This document shows positions 34,753 through 43,515 of a stretch of DNA of 64,000 nucleotides, piece after piece; within the stretch, counting starts at the first letter, position 1, and each line of letters opens with the position of its first letter. The position numbers and the translations under genes are program-made. Source of the DNA: Wocania_A spongiicola (GTDB lineage: Bacteria > Bacteroidota > Bacteroidia > Flavobacteriales > Flavobacteriaceae); contig NZ_JAMFLZ010000010.1 in the NCBI RefSeq assembly GCF_023502325.1, forward strand, positions 38,933-102,932. Reading direction: 5' to 3'. The notes under the pieces are model-generated. The model saw nothing but the letters and a program-made list of their open reading frames with translations. It was not told the origin of the DNA and did no database searches.

Positions 34753-35763
34753 TTATCTGAAACTAAATGCAATTCCTGCAGATAGTGTATTGTATTCTTG
34801 AATGGTATAATCTCCAAATATTTTAAAGAAACCTAGGCTCAATCTCGCACCAAGAGTTGCCTTAAACCCACTTGCTTTAAAATCCAAATTAATAGGATCT
34901 GTAACAGTTTCTGTAATTGTTGGTCCAGAAGCAACAGGGGTATATTGCAAATCATAAGTACCTAACATTTTCAAATCTGAATTACCACCGCTATAACCTA
35001 TACCTCCATAAACATTGATAATAGGAAAATTTAAAGAAGCTATGGCTTGTGCAGTAATAGAATTCAATTTAAACTCAGCATGCTGGTTATTACCTGGAAT
35101 CACATTTGTATCTATAACATAATTAACATCCATTGTAGTATAAGCAGCCAATATAGATACATGTAAAGGCAACTTATCTAATGGCCCAAAAATGCTTGTA
35201 ATTTCTTTTTTAAGTCCAACTCCAAATAATTTTCCTTTTACATCATCACTTCCAACTTCTGGAACCAATCTTAGCATTACATCAAATTTATAAGGTAACC
35301 CTAAACCAACTTGAATTGCAGGTGTAGGAATTGCACTTAATGGCAAATCTCCTTGAATACCAGAAGGCATTTCAAATGAAGCGGTTACAGCTTGTCCTTG
35401 AACTTCTGTTCCTACAAGCATCATAGCTCCAGATCCAGATCCAGCCACGGTTGGGCTAGTAGCGGATGTAGACGTAATATTAGTTAATCCTAAATTTGCG
35501 AAATTGAATACCTCATCTTTACCAGGGACTACAGATGCATTAAAGCCAATAGTGATATCAAACCCAAGTTTTTTATGAACCTTAGCTGTATGATACCAAC
35601 CACTATTCATTCCATATATTAAACCAGTCATAGCTGGACTAATGTATGCTTTAGTTAATTTGTTTGCATCTTCTCTAGCAGCTAATAGAATACTTTCTAA
35701 CTCTTGAGCTTTTGAAAATTGAGTTGCCAAACATAGCAACATAAATAGGGTTATCTTTTTCAT
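34753..35763 (-). CDS. DUF6588 family outer-membrane-like protein
   Basis: The start at 35763 is chosen because it opens a normal signal peptide (MKKITLFMLLCLATQFSKAQ); the upstream ATG at 35805 adds 14 residues with no match to a leader. The 336-residue mature product is rich in Gly and beta-strand patterns, with YISPAMTGLIYGMNSGWYHT near the N-terminus and a C-terminal strand ending LSAGIAFSFR, typical of an outer-membrane barrel with terminal aromatic/basic residues. It fits DUF6588. Function unknown. It has its own terminator and lies downstream of gyrB on the same strand. Confidence 0.78.
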   Translation of the reverse strand: MKKITLFMLLCLATQFSKAQELESILLAAREDANKLTKAYISPAMTGLIYGMNSGWYHTAKVHKKLGFDITIGFNASVVPGKDEVFNFANLGLTNITSTSATSPTVAGSGSGAMMLVGTEVQGQAVTASFEMPSGIQGDLPLSAIPTPAIQVGLGLPYKFDVMLRLVPEVGSDDVKGKLFGVGLKKEITSIFGPLDKLPLHVSILAAYTTMDVNYVIDTNVIPGNNQHAEFKLNSITAQAIASLNFPIINVYGGIGYSGGNSDLKMLGTYDLQYTPVASGPTITETVTDPINLDFKASGFKATLGARLSLGFFKIFGDYTIQEYNTLSAGIAFSFR

Positions 35764-35861
35764 TTTAATAAATTTGGTTATAACAAATGTAATAAAATAT
35801 TTCAAAAAACAACATTTAATCGATAAAAATTTACACTTAATCGGTATTATTAATAAAAAAA

Positions 35862-35890
35862 TAACCCTGACATACTAAATATCAGGGTTA
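35862..35890 (-). terminator. Terminator of gyrB
   Basis: 9-bp stem TAACCCTGA (35862-35870) with TCAGGGTTA (35882-35890), followed on the minus strand by a run of Ts. Confidence 0.75.
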
Positions 35891-35915
35891 AATTAAGATT
35901 AACTTTTATGGCTAT

Positions 35916-37865
35916 TTACGCATCAATATTAGCATAAATGGCATTCTTTTCAATAAAGTCTCTACGAGGCGGCACTTCATCTCCCATTAACATTGAGAAA
36001 ATTCTATCTGCCTCAGTTCCATTATCTATTTGCACTAAACGCATTGTTCTAAACTCTGGATTCATAGTTGTATCCCAAAGTTGTTCTGCATTCATCTCTC
36101 CCAAACCTTTATATCGTTGTATTTTTGAACCATCTCCAAATTCAGAAACAATTTCATCGCGCTCATTATCAGACCAAGCATAACGCTTTTTAGCACCACG
36201 CTTTACTAAGTATAATGGTGGTGTTGCAATATATATATGTCCATTTTCAATCAACTCCTTCATATATCTAAAAAAGAAGGTTAAAATTAATGTTGCAATG
36301 TGACTACCATCAATATCGGCATCACACATGATTACTACCTTGTGGTAACGTAATTTTGAAAGGTTTAAGGCTTTACTATCTTCTTCTGTACCTATAGTTA
36401 CACCTAAAGCTGTAAAAATATTTTTGATTTCTTCGTTTTCAAACACTTTATGTTGCATTGCTTTTTCAACATTCAATATTTTTCCACGAAGTGGTAAAAT
36501 AGCTTGAAAGGCTCTATCACGACCTTGCTTTGCGGTTCCACCTGCCGAATCTCCCTCAACTAAAAACACTTCACATTTTGCAGGATCTTGCTCAGAACAA
36601 TCAGATAATTTTCCTGGAAGCCCTCCAATACTCATTACTGTTTTACGCTGTACCATTTCACGTGCTTTTTGTGCTGCATGACGTGCCTGTGCTGCCAAAA
36701 TTACTTTTTGAACAATGGTTTTAGCGTCATCTGGATGTTCTTCTAAATAATCGGTCAACATTTCAGATACTGCCTGACTTACAGATGCAGAAACCTCTCT
36801 ATTCCCTAATTTAGTTTTAGTTTGGCCTTCAAATTGTGGTTCTTGGACTTTTACCGAAATAATAGCTGTTAAGCCTTCACGGAAATCGTCACCAGCGATA
36901 TCAAACTTTAATTTGTCTAACATACCTGAACCATCTGCAAACTTTTTAAGCGTATGAGTTAATCCACGACGGAAACCTGATAAATGCGTTCCTCCTTCAT
37001 GAGTATTAATATTGTTTACATATGAATGTAAATTTTCAGCATAAGAAGTGTTATAAATCATAGCTACCTCAACAGGAACTCCATTTTTTTCACCTTCAAA
37101 AGCAATAACGTCTTTCATTAAAGGCTCACGAGTTGCATCTAAATATTGGATAAATTCTTTTAATCCTTCTTTAGAATGAAATGTTTCACCTTCAAATTCA
37201 CCATCTTCCTTTTTATGTCTTTTATCAACTAAATGAACTGTAATTCCTTTATTTAAATAAGCTAATTCACGTAATCTACTTGCAAGTGTGTCATAACTGT
37301 ATTCTAAAGTTTGTGTAAAAATTGTAGAATCAGGTTTAAAAGTAACTGTTGTTCCTCTTTTATCAGTATCACCAGTTTGCTTAACTGGGTACATAGCCTT
37401 ACCACGCTCATACTCTTGCTCATAAACTTTACCCTCTCTATAGACAGTGGCTTTTAAGCTTTCTGAAAGCGCATTAACACAACTAACACCTACACCGTGT
37501 AAACCACCTGATACTTTATACGAATCTTTATCGAACTTACCTCCTGCTCCAATTTTAGTCATTACAACTTCTAGTGCTGAAACACCTTCCTTTTTATGCA
37601 AACCAACAGGAATACCACGGCCATCATCTTCTGTAGTAATAGAATTATCTTCGTTTATAGTTACTGTGATATTATCACAATGCCCTGCTAAAGCTTCATC
37701 AATTGAGTTATCTACAACTTCATATACTAAGTGATGTAATCCTCTTGTACCTACATCACCAATATACATTGATGGACGCATACGCACATGCTCCATACCT
37801 TCTAAAGCTTGAATACTATCTGCTGAATAATTGTGCTTGTTAAACTCTTCTTTTTGTTCGCTCAT
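35916..37865 (-). CDS. gyrB: DNA gyrase subunit B
   Basis: This 649-residue protein has the GHKL ATPase (YEVVDNSIDEALAG, DDGRGIPVG, GLHGVGVSCVNALS), the transducer, and the TOPRIM domain with EGDSAGGTAKQGRDR and the metal-binding MCDADIDGSHI. The C-terminus has YKGLGEMNAEQLWDTTMNPE. It provides the ATPase half of gyrase, which introduces negative supercoils with GyrA. The length is that of short-type GyrB without the E. coli insertion. The QTP/GQTKTKLGN region supports gyrase or topoisomerase IV type B; full sequence pattern favours gyrase. Confidence 0.95.
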   Translation of the reverse strand: MSEQKEEFNKHNYSADSIQALEGMEHVRMRPSMYIGDVGTRGLHHLVYEVVDNSIDEALAGHCDNITVTINEDNSITTEDDGRGIPVGLHKKEGVSALEVVMTKIGAGGKFDKDSYKVSGGLHGVGVSCVNALSESLKATVYREGKVYEQEYERGKAMYPVKQTGDTDKRGTTVTFKPDSTIFTQTLEYSYDTLASRLRELAYLNKGITVHLVDKRHKKEDGEFEGETFHSKEGLKEFIQYLDATREPLMKDVIAFEGEKNGVPVEVAMIYNTSYAENLHSYVNNINTHEGGTHLSGFRRGLTHTLKKFADGSGMLDKLKFDIAGDDFREGLTAIISVKVQEPQFEGQTKTKLGNREVSASVSQAVSEMLTDYLEEHPDDAKTIVQKVILAAQARHAAQKAREMVQRKTVMSIGGLPGKLSDCSEQDPAKCEVFLVEGDSAGGTAKQGRDRAFQAILPLRGKILNVEKAMQHKVFENEEIKNIFTALGVTIGTEEDSKALNLSKLRYHKVVIMCDADIDGSHIATLILTFFFRYMKELIENGHIYIATPPLYLVKRGAKKRYAWSDNERDEIVSEFGDGSKIQRYKGLGEMNAEQLWDTTMNPEFRTMRLVQIDNGTEADRIFSMLMGDEVPPRRDFIEKNAIYANIDA

Positions 37866-38179
37866 ATTTTATATTATTTATGATCTTTTTTCTTGATTAT
37901 ATTATGCAAAAAAAGATGCCACATAGCATCCTTTTGAATACAAACAAATATACGAAATTTTCACTCCTTTAGGAAGCATTTTATCTGCTCATAAATAAAA
38001 TTATCAACATTTGTTAATTACTTGAAAGCGCCTTAAATCGTCTTAAAATAGCCTTAAAATTGATTTCAACTATTTTTTTGGTGATTAATTTTTACTTTTA
38101 AGAGAACAAAGCTCTAACGCTTTATTTTATAGTTTAAGATTTTTAAAATTAGTTAAAAAAAGCGGCTAATTTTGTTAAA
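37866..38179. other. Intergenic region upstream of gyrB (314 nt)
   Basis: AT-rich, no open frame of coding quality. It holds an exact minus-7 box for gyrB (minus strand TATATTTG at 37945-37952), about 80 nt before the ATG. A 9-mer TTATCAACA at 38001-38009 differs by one base from a DnaA box. The related 12-mers GCCTTAAATCG and CTTAAAATAGCC at 38030-38055 are a short imperfect repeat. Nothing else was recognised. Confidence 0.5.
37945..37952 (-). promoter_or_regulatory. Candidate minus-7 box of gyrB
   Basis: TATATTTG on the minus strand matches TAnnTTTG exactly. No good TTG at minus-33. Confidence 0.45.
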
Positions 38180-39196
38180 TTAAATCAAAGAAGTTCCCGA
38201 TCCATTTTCATTAGAAAATATAATTCTTCCATTATCAAAACTAACGCCTTTTGCAATATCTTTTTTTAATAATATAGCACCATCTGCATCAATATAATCT
38301 AAAAGGGGAGCTAATTGCACCAGATTAGAAATACCAATTGTAGACTCTGTCATACATCCTGCCATAATTAGCAAATTATTCTCTTTTGCTTTTTTTATCA
38401 TTTCTAAAGCTGGTGTTATACCTCCACATTTCATTAGCTTAATGTTGATTCCATGAAATGATTCAATGCATAGTTTTACATCTTCAAGTCTTTGACAGCT
38501 CTCGTCTGCAACAATAGGTAACACACTTTTACTTTTAAGCACTTTCATGTCTTCCCAATTATTAGCTTTTAATGGCTGTTCTATAAACTCAACGCCTAAT
38601 AACTTTAGTTCTTTAGCATTATATAAAGTTTCTTCTATGGTCCAAGCGCAATTCGCATCAATTCTAAAAACTGCATCTGTAACATTTCTCAATGCTTTAA
38701 TAATTTTTACGTCTTCAGAAGTGCCAAGTTTAATTTTATAAATTGGCCAAGGTATTTCAATTATTTTAGCCTTCATTTTTGAAATACTATCAATACCTAT
38801 AGTATAATTTGTCAGTGGTGTATTATCATTTAACTTACTCCAGAAACTTCGTAAGGGTTTATTATTTTGTTTCGCATATAAATCCCAATAGGCACAATCA
38901 ATTGCACATAATGTAAAATAATCATCTTTTAAGCGTGGTTCTAATTGCTTCCAAAGTTTTCTAGGATCTAAACCAAATCCTCTTTCAACAATTGTTTTAA
39001 CTATGCTAATAGACTTTTCAATTTTTTCTATAGTACTTTCATAATAAGGATTAGTAGTTGCTTCTCCATAGCCCACATAGGTGCCATCAGATATAGAGAT
39101 AATAGCTGTTTTTTGAATATTAACTGTATATCTTGATGTTGTAAACGGGTGTTTTAACTGAAGCTGGTGTGGCCGTATTTTTAATTTTAAATTCAC
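38180..39196 (-). CDS. Dipeptide epimerase (enolase superfamily, L-Ala-D/L-Glu epimerase-like)
   Basis: This 338-residue protein shows the enolase-superfamily muconate/epimerase order: N-terminal capping domain ending GYGEATTNPYY, then the barrel with the catalytic KxK (YKIKLGTS), metal ligands in RIDANCAWT, EFIEQPL and VADESCQ, and the opposing catalytic Lys in NIKLMKCGGITPA. The last motif is typical of L-Ala-D/L-Glu epimerases that recycle murein peptides, though the exact dipeptide specificity cannot be fixed. It is transcribed toward gyrB and lies downstream of asnB after a terminator. Confidence 0.88.
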   Translation of the reverse strand: MNLKLKIRPHQLQLKHPFTTSRYTVNIQKTAIISISDGTYVGYGEATTNPYYESTIEKIEKSISIVKTIVERGFGLDPRKLWKQLEPRLKDDYFTLCAIDCAYWDLYAKQNNKPLRSFWSKLNDNTPLTNYTIGIDSISKMKAKIIEIPWPIYKIKLGTSEDVKIIKALRNVTDAVFRIDANCAWTIEETLYNAKELKLLGVEFIEQPLKANNWEDMKVLKSKSVLPIVADESCQRLEDVKLCIESFHGINIKLMKCGGITPALEMIKKAKENNLLIMAGCMTESTIGISNLVQLAPLLDYIDADGAILLKKDIAKGVSFDNGRIIFSNENGSGTSLI

Positions 39197-39220
39197 TTTA
39201 TAAATATAGTGTTTATAAAA

Positions 39221-39246
39221 AAAAGACCAACAAAAAATGCTGGTCT
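39221..39246 (-). terminator. Terminator of asnB
   Basis: Stem AGACCA (39224-39229) with TGGTCT (39241-39246), possibly extended after one mismatch, followed on the minus strand by eight Ts. Confidence 0.65.
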
Positions 39247-39276
39247 CGACTAACTCAAATATTCACTTATATGCTT

Positions 39277-40941
39277 TTAATAAGCATCATCGTGTACCTT
39301 TGCAACCGCTCTACCAGATGGGTCGTTCATGTTTTTAAAAGCTTCATCCCATTCTAGAGCTATTTTGGTACTACAAGCTACACTTGGCTCTTGTGGCACA
39401 CATAAAGCTGCCGCATCGCTAGGAAAATGCTCTTCGAAAATTGAACGGTAATAAAACTCCTCTTTGTTTTGCGGTGTCTGAATTGGAAATCTAAAATGTG
39501 CATTTTTAATTTGCTCATCGCTTACAGCTTCTTCAACAACATCTTTAAGAGTATCAATCCAGCTATAGCCAACGCCATCACTAAATTGTTCTTTTTGCCT
39601 CCAGGCAACGCTCTCTGGTAACATGTCTTCAAACGCTTTACGAACTACCCATTTTTCCATACGCTCTCCATTAATCATTTTGTCTTGAGGGTTGATTCGC
39701 ATAGCTACATCCATAAATTCTTTATCTAAAAACGGCACACGTCCTTCAATTCCCCAAGCTGCTAGACTTTTGTTTGCACGCAAGCAATCGTACATATGTA
39801 ATTTGCTTAATTTTCGAACAGTTTCTTCATGAAACTCTTGAGCATTTGGCGCTTTATGAAAATATAAATATCCACCAAATAATTCGTCAGCACCTTCTCC
39901 TGACAATACCATTTTAATCCCCATAGATTTAATAACACGTGCCATTAAATACATAGGCGTTGAAGCTCTAATAGTTGTAATATCGTATGTTTCCAAGTTA
40001 TAGATTACATCTCTTATGGCATCTAAACCTTCTTGAATAGTGAATTTTATTTCGTGATGAACTGTTCCTATATGATCTGCTACTTTTTGAGCTGCTGCCA
40101 AATCTGGCGATCCTTCCAAGCCTACAGAAAATGAATGCAATTGTGGCCACCATGCAGCCTGTTCATCATCTGATTCTATTCTTTTCTCTGCATATTTTTT
40201 TGCTATAGCAGATGTAACAGACGAATCCAATCCTCCAGATAACAAAACACCGTATGGCACATCGCTCATTAATTGTCTGTGTACTGCTGCTTCTAAAGCC
40301 TCTTTTATTTCTTTAATACTTGTTTCATTATCTTTAACTGCTTCATACTCTGCCCACTCTCTATTATACCATTTTACAAACTCACCATCTTTACTACTCA
40401 TATAATGTCCTGGAGGAAACAACTCAATCTTAGTACATACACCTTCTAAGGCTTTTAATTCTGAAGCTACATAAAATGTTCCGTTTTGATCCCAACCAAT
40501 ATATAATGGAATAATTCCCATATGGTCTCTTGCTACAAAGTATTCATCTTTTTCAGTATCATAAATAGCAAAGCCAAAAATGCCATTCATTTCATCTATA
40601 AAATCAACTCCTTTTTCTCTATACAATGCTAAAATCACTTCACAATCGCTTTCTGTTTGAAACTTATATTTACCTTCAAACTGCTTACGTAAATCTCTAT
40701 GGTTATAAATTTCACCATTAGCAGCAAGTATTAACTTTTTATCCTCACTAAACAAAGGTTGTTTCCCAGAAGCTGGATCTACAATTGCTAAACGCTCATG
40801 TGCTAAGATAGCTTTATCATTGCTATAAATACCACTCCAATCTGGTCCTCTATGACGGATAGTTTTAGACATTTCTAATATTTGAGGTCTTAAATCTTCA
40901 GCTTTTTGTTTTAAATCGAACGCACATACAATTCCACACAT
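39277..40941 (-). CDS. asnB: Asparagine synthase (glutamine-hydrolysing)
   Basis: This 554-residue AsnB has the N-terminal glutaminase nucleophile Cys2 (MCGIVCAFD), IRHRGPDWSGIY and GEIYNHRDLR. The synthetase domain has the PP-loop VLLSGGLDSS, GEGADELFGGYLYFHKA and the VPFLDKEFMDVAMRI stretch. It makes asparagine from aspartate, glutamine and ATP in the cytosol. It is monocistronic, with 261 nt to the divergent DUF2911 gene and a terminator downstream. Length and order match E. coli AsnB. Confidence 0.96.
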   Translation of the reverse strand: MCGIVCAFDLKQKAEDLRPQILEMSKTIRHRGPDWSGIYSNDKAILAHERLAIVDPASGKQPLFSEDKKLILAANGEIYNHRDLRKQFEGKYKFQTESDCEVILALYREKGVDFIDEMNGIFGFAIYDTEKDEYFVARDHMGIIPLYIGWDQNGTFYVASELKALEGVCTKIELFPPGHYMSSKDGEFVKWYNREWAEYEAVKDNETSIKEIKEALEAAVHRQLMSDVPYGVLLSGGLDSSVTSAIAKKYAEKRIESDDEQAAWWPQLHSFSVGLEGSPDLAAAQKVADHIGTVHHEIKFTIQEGLDAIRDVIYNLETYDITTIRASTPMYLMARVIKSMGIKMVLSGEGADELFGGYLYFHKAPNAQEFHEETVRKLSKLHMYDCLRANKSLAAWGIEGRVPFLDKEFMDVAMRINPQDKMINGERMEKWVVRKAFEDMLPESVAWRQKEQFSDGVGYSWIDTLKDVVEEAVSDEQIKNAHFRFPIQTPQNKEEFYYRSIFEEHFPSDAAALCVPQEPSVACSTKIALEWDEAFKNMNDPSGRAVAKVHDDAY

Positions 40942-41202
40942 AATCTTTATCTTTAATCTTTTATATTCTAATTAATGACACAAAAATGCTATTATAGTTT
41001 CATTATTAAAACAACAAACAACTTATTGGTTACAATTTATAATTATTTTTAACTTATTTACATATATATGAAATTAAACAATTACAAATCTTCAAGATTT
41101 TCTTGTAAAATGTAAACTTTAACATACCAAAGCTAGTTTTATAAAAATTTTAAGACAATATCCATTTACCTTTAAGCAATTAATAAAACTTAATAAATCA
41201 TT

Positions 41203-41730
41203 ATGAAAAAATCAACAATTATCACAACCATTGCTTTTGCATTTGTTATGCTTTTAACAACTAATGTAAATGCTCAAAAATTTAGCAAACTTGATAAAAG
41301 TCCTATGGACGCAGCTATATACAAAACTTCTAGAAATAGTCCAGCTATTGCTAAGGTTATATATAGTAGACCTCAACTTAAAGGAAGAGCTCTTAGCAGT
41401 TTAGCTCCTAATGGAAAAGTATGGAGAACTGGTGCTAATGAAGCTGCAACTATTACTTTATATAATGATATGAAAATTGGAGGCAAATCTGTAAGTGCTG
41501 GTGAATATTCTCTTTTTACAATTCCTGGAGAAAAAGAATGGACAATCATTCTAAATAAAGATGTTAATGTTTGGGGAGCTTATGCATATAATGAAGCTAA
41601 TGATGTAGTTAGAGTTTCTGCACCTGTTAGTTCTGGAGATTCGTTAGAAGCATTTTCTATTGCATTTAGCAAAAATGCTATGAATTTAGGATGGGGAACT
41701 ACTAGAGTTTCTGTACCAGTTACTAAATAA
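41203..41730 (+). CDS. DUF2911 domain-containing secreted protein
   Basis: This 175-residue protein has a signal peptide ending VNAQ and the DUF2911 pattern AKVIYSRPQLKGRALSSL, GKVWRTGANEAATITLYND, SAGEYSLFTIPGEKEWTIILN and NVWGAYAYNEANDVVRV. It is probably a periplasmic beta-rich protein; no function is established for the family. A TACCTTTA element at 41167-41174, one mismatch from the minus-7 consensus, lies 28 nt before the ATG. Confidence 0.9.
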   Translation: MKKSTIITTIAFAFVMLLTTNVNAQKFSKLDKSPMDAAIYKTSRNSPAIAKVIYSRPQLKGRALSSLAPNGKVWRTGANEAATITLYNDMKIGGKSVSAGEYSLFTIPGEKEWTIILNKDVNVWGAYAYNEANDVVRVSAPVSSGDSLEAFSIAFSKNAMNLGWGTTRVSVPVTK

Positions 41731-41752
41731 TTATTAAAATCTTAATGTCTAT

Positions 41753-41785
41753 AAAAAAACCTTGAAATTTTCAAGGCTTTTTTAT
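41753..41785. terminator. Bidirectional terminator between DUF2911 gene and queE
   Basis: Stem CCTTGAA (41760-41766) with TTCAAGG (41770-41776), flanked by A-run on the left and T-run on the right, between convergent genes. Confidence 0.7.
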
Positions 41786-42414
41786 TATGGTATATTTAAA
41801 TACTTATGTGTTTGCAAGGAAACTTTCCATTTTGGATTTGCCATCACATAGTCTACAATTTCCGGTACTACTTTATCGCGTTTGCTCCACTCGGGTTGTA
41901 AGTACAAAATACAATCTTTATTAACTTTGGTAGCCTGCTCTTCTGCAAAGCGAAAATCATCTTTATTATAAACAATTACTTTAAGCTCGTGAGCTTTTTC
42001 ATAAACTTCTTTAGTAGGCAACTTCATCTTTTTAGGTGACAAGCAAATCCAATCCCAAGTACCAGTTAACTTATAAGCTCCAGAAGTTTCAATATGTGTT
42101 TGCATACCTTCAGCTTTCAATTTATTAGTCAAAAGCGTCATATCCCAAGTTAATGGTTCTCCTCCTGTTATCACAATAGTATCACTATACTTTTTTGCGT
42201 TTTCTACAATCTTGTTTGTATCTGTTGGCGGATGTAAATCTGCATTCCAACTTTCCTTAACATCACACCAGTGGCATCCTACATCACAGCCCCCAATTCT
42301 AATAAAATAAGCTGCAGTACCTTTATGATACCCTTCGCCTTGAATGGTATAAAACTCCTCCATTAGGGGTAACATTTCCCCTTTATCAACTAATAATTGA
42401 ATGTCTTTATTCAT
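41785..42414 (-). CDS. queE: 7-carboxy-7-deazaguanine synthase (radical SAM)
   Basis: This 209-residue radical-SAM enzyme has the variant CxxxCxxC cluster motif, read CDVGCHWC, in GGCDVGCHWCDVKESW, plus VITGGEPLTWDM and LQPEWSK. It opens with EEFYTIQGEGYHKG, the QueE N-terminal pattern. It converts 6-carboxy-tetrahydropterin to 7-carboxy-7-deazaguanine for queuosine. No other que gene is nearby. A promoter with both boxes lies about 100 nt upstream. Confidence 0.93.
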   Translation of the reverse strand: MNKDIQLLVDKGEMLPLMEEFYTIQGEGYHKGTAAYFIRIGGCDVGCHWCDVKESWNADLHPPTDTNKIVENAKKYSDTIVITGGEPLTWDMTLLTNKLKAEGMQTHIETSGAYKLTGTWDWICLSPKKMKLPTKEVYEKAHELKVIVYNKDDFRFAEEQATKVNKDCILYLQPEWSKRDKVVPEIVDYVMANPKWKVSLQTHKYLNIP

Positions 42415-42513
42415 CTGTACAATTCTTGATTTTAATATGGTCAGATGTAATTTGCCTTAAAATAAGTTTTAGTAAGTATAAACTTTTAAAATTAAGGCTC
42501 ATTTCATAGCCTG

Positions 42514-42546
42514 CAAAGATACATATCCCAATTTGATTTATTTCAA
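42514..42546 (-). promoter_or_regulatory. Bacteroidetes-type promoter of queE
   Basis: On the minus strand: TTG (42544-42546), 22-nt spacer, TATCTTTG (42514-42521). Exact minus-7 match and permitted spacing. Its minus-33 box sits within 10 nt of that of the divergent plus-strand promoter. Confidence 0.55.
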
Positions 42547-42547
42547 T

Positions 42548-42578
42548 TTTGAATTTCAATTTGATTTTAATAGTTTCG
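42548..42578 (+). promoter_or_regulatory. Promoter of first GIGTTTP-type secreted gene
   Basis: TTTG (42548-42551), 19-nt spacer, TAGTTTCG (42571-42578), one mismatch to TAnnTTTG. The same layout with 19-nt spacer is repeated before the tandem paralogue. Confidence 0.6.
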
Positions 42579-42624
42579 TACTCCCTAGTTTAAAGTAAAT
42601 TGCCAGCTTCAATCTCTCTCAAGA

Positions 42625-43383
42625 ATGAAAAAAATAGCTTTTTTAATAATGCTACTATGTTGTAGTTATTATTATAGTGCCGCACAAGTTGGTATTGGTA
42701 CCACAACTCCTGAAGTTTCTTCCATCTTACATATTGAATCATCAAATCGTGGCTTATTGCCCCCTAGGGTTAATTTAACAAGTATAAATGACGTTACAAC
42801 TATTCCTTCTCCTACAGAGGGACTAATGGTTTATAGCTTATCTACTAATAGTTGTAATTTACCCGCTGGTTTATATGTATTTGATGGCACTGTATGGCAG
42901 CGAGTAAGTTATTCTGGTGGGAGCAATACTTATTCAAGATTAATTAGAGATGAAATTGGTGTAGGCAATGTTACTTTTACGCCATATAGTTCTTATAATA
43001 CTTATGGTACATATACTAGTTTATTCGATAATGTGGATAATACTGGCGGAAGCTCTTTCCACTCAATAAGAAGTGGGTCTCCCACTGGAGATTGGGGTTT
43101 TGGTATTACGCTCCCAAGTCAATATTTTATATCTCAACTAATTTTAGATGGCAGAAATGATTGCTGTACTAATAGAATACAAAATGTAGTTATTAGATTA
43201 TATAGCTGTGGTAACCTAGTTTATTCCAGTCCAGCAATTAGCTCTTCTACTACAGGAGATAATACAGTTACTATACCAAACATCTATGCTGACGAAATAA
43301 GACTAGTAGTTCCAAATGGAGGTGCAACTCCTGGTGGAGCAGTTATAAACTTTTCAGAATTGGACGTTGTAGGATATTTATAA
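42625..43383 (+). CDS. Secreted protein: GIGTTTP N-terminal domain plus discoidin-like C-terminal module
   Basis: This 252-residue protein has a signal peptide ending SAAQ (residue 20). A short N-terminal domain common in Bacteroidetes surface proteins follows (VGIGTTTPEVSSIL, then GLLPPRVNLTSI and GLMVYSLST). From about residue 105 the C-terminal module has FDNVDNTGGSSFHSI, WGFGITLPSQYFISQLILDG, IQNVVIRLYS and IYADEIRLVVPNGG, the jelly-roll pattern of an F5/8 type C (discoidin) carbohydrate-binding domain. It has no T9SS C-terminal domain. It is duplicated with the next gene for promoter, signal and N-domain only. Confidence 0.75.
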   Translation: MKKIAFLIMLLCCSYYYSAAQVGIGTTTPEVSSILHIESSNRGLLPPRVNLTSINDVTTIPSPTEGLMVYSLSTNSCNLPAGLYVFDGTVWQRVSYSGGSNTYSRLIRDEIGVGNVTFTPYSSYNTYGTYTSLFDNVDNTGGSSFHSIRSGSPTGDWGFGITLPSQYFISQLILDGRNDCCTNRIQNVVIRLYSCGNLVYSSPAISSSTTGDNTVTIPNIYADEIRLVVPNGGATPGGAVINFSELDVVGYL

Positions 43384-43440
43384 TGGCGAGTATAATTAAA
43401 CCAATTATTTCTTGAACAACTCTCCTTCAGTTTGTTGAAT

Positions 43441-43471
43441 TTTGATTTCCAATTGAATTTATATAACTTCG
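43441..43471 (+). promoter_or_regulatory. Promoter of second GIGTTTP-type secreted gene
   Basis: TTTG (43441-43444), 19-nt spacer, TAACTTCG (43464-43471), one mismatch to TAnnTTTG. The sequence and the 5' leader (AAAGTAAATTGC, then CTCTCTC before the ATG) resemble those of the upstream paralogue. Confidence 0.6.
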
Positions 43472-43515
43472 CAATGGATTAATTAAAAGTAAATTGCTCT
43501 CAACCTCTCTCTCAA

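Noticed and set aside
38001..38009. DnaA-box-like TTATCAACA upstream of gyrB
   Set aside because: Single copy with one mismatch in AT-rich DNA and no dnaA nearby; not enough for an origin.
40942..41202. Small gene or RNA between asnB and DUF2911
   Set aside because: Only weak AT-rich inverted repeats; no coding signal and no exact promoter pair.
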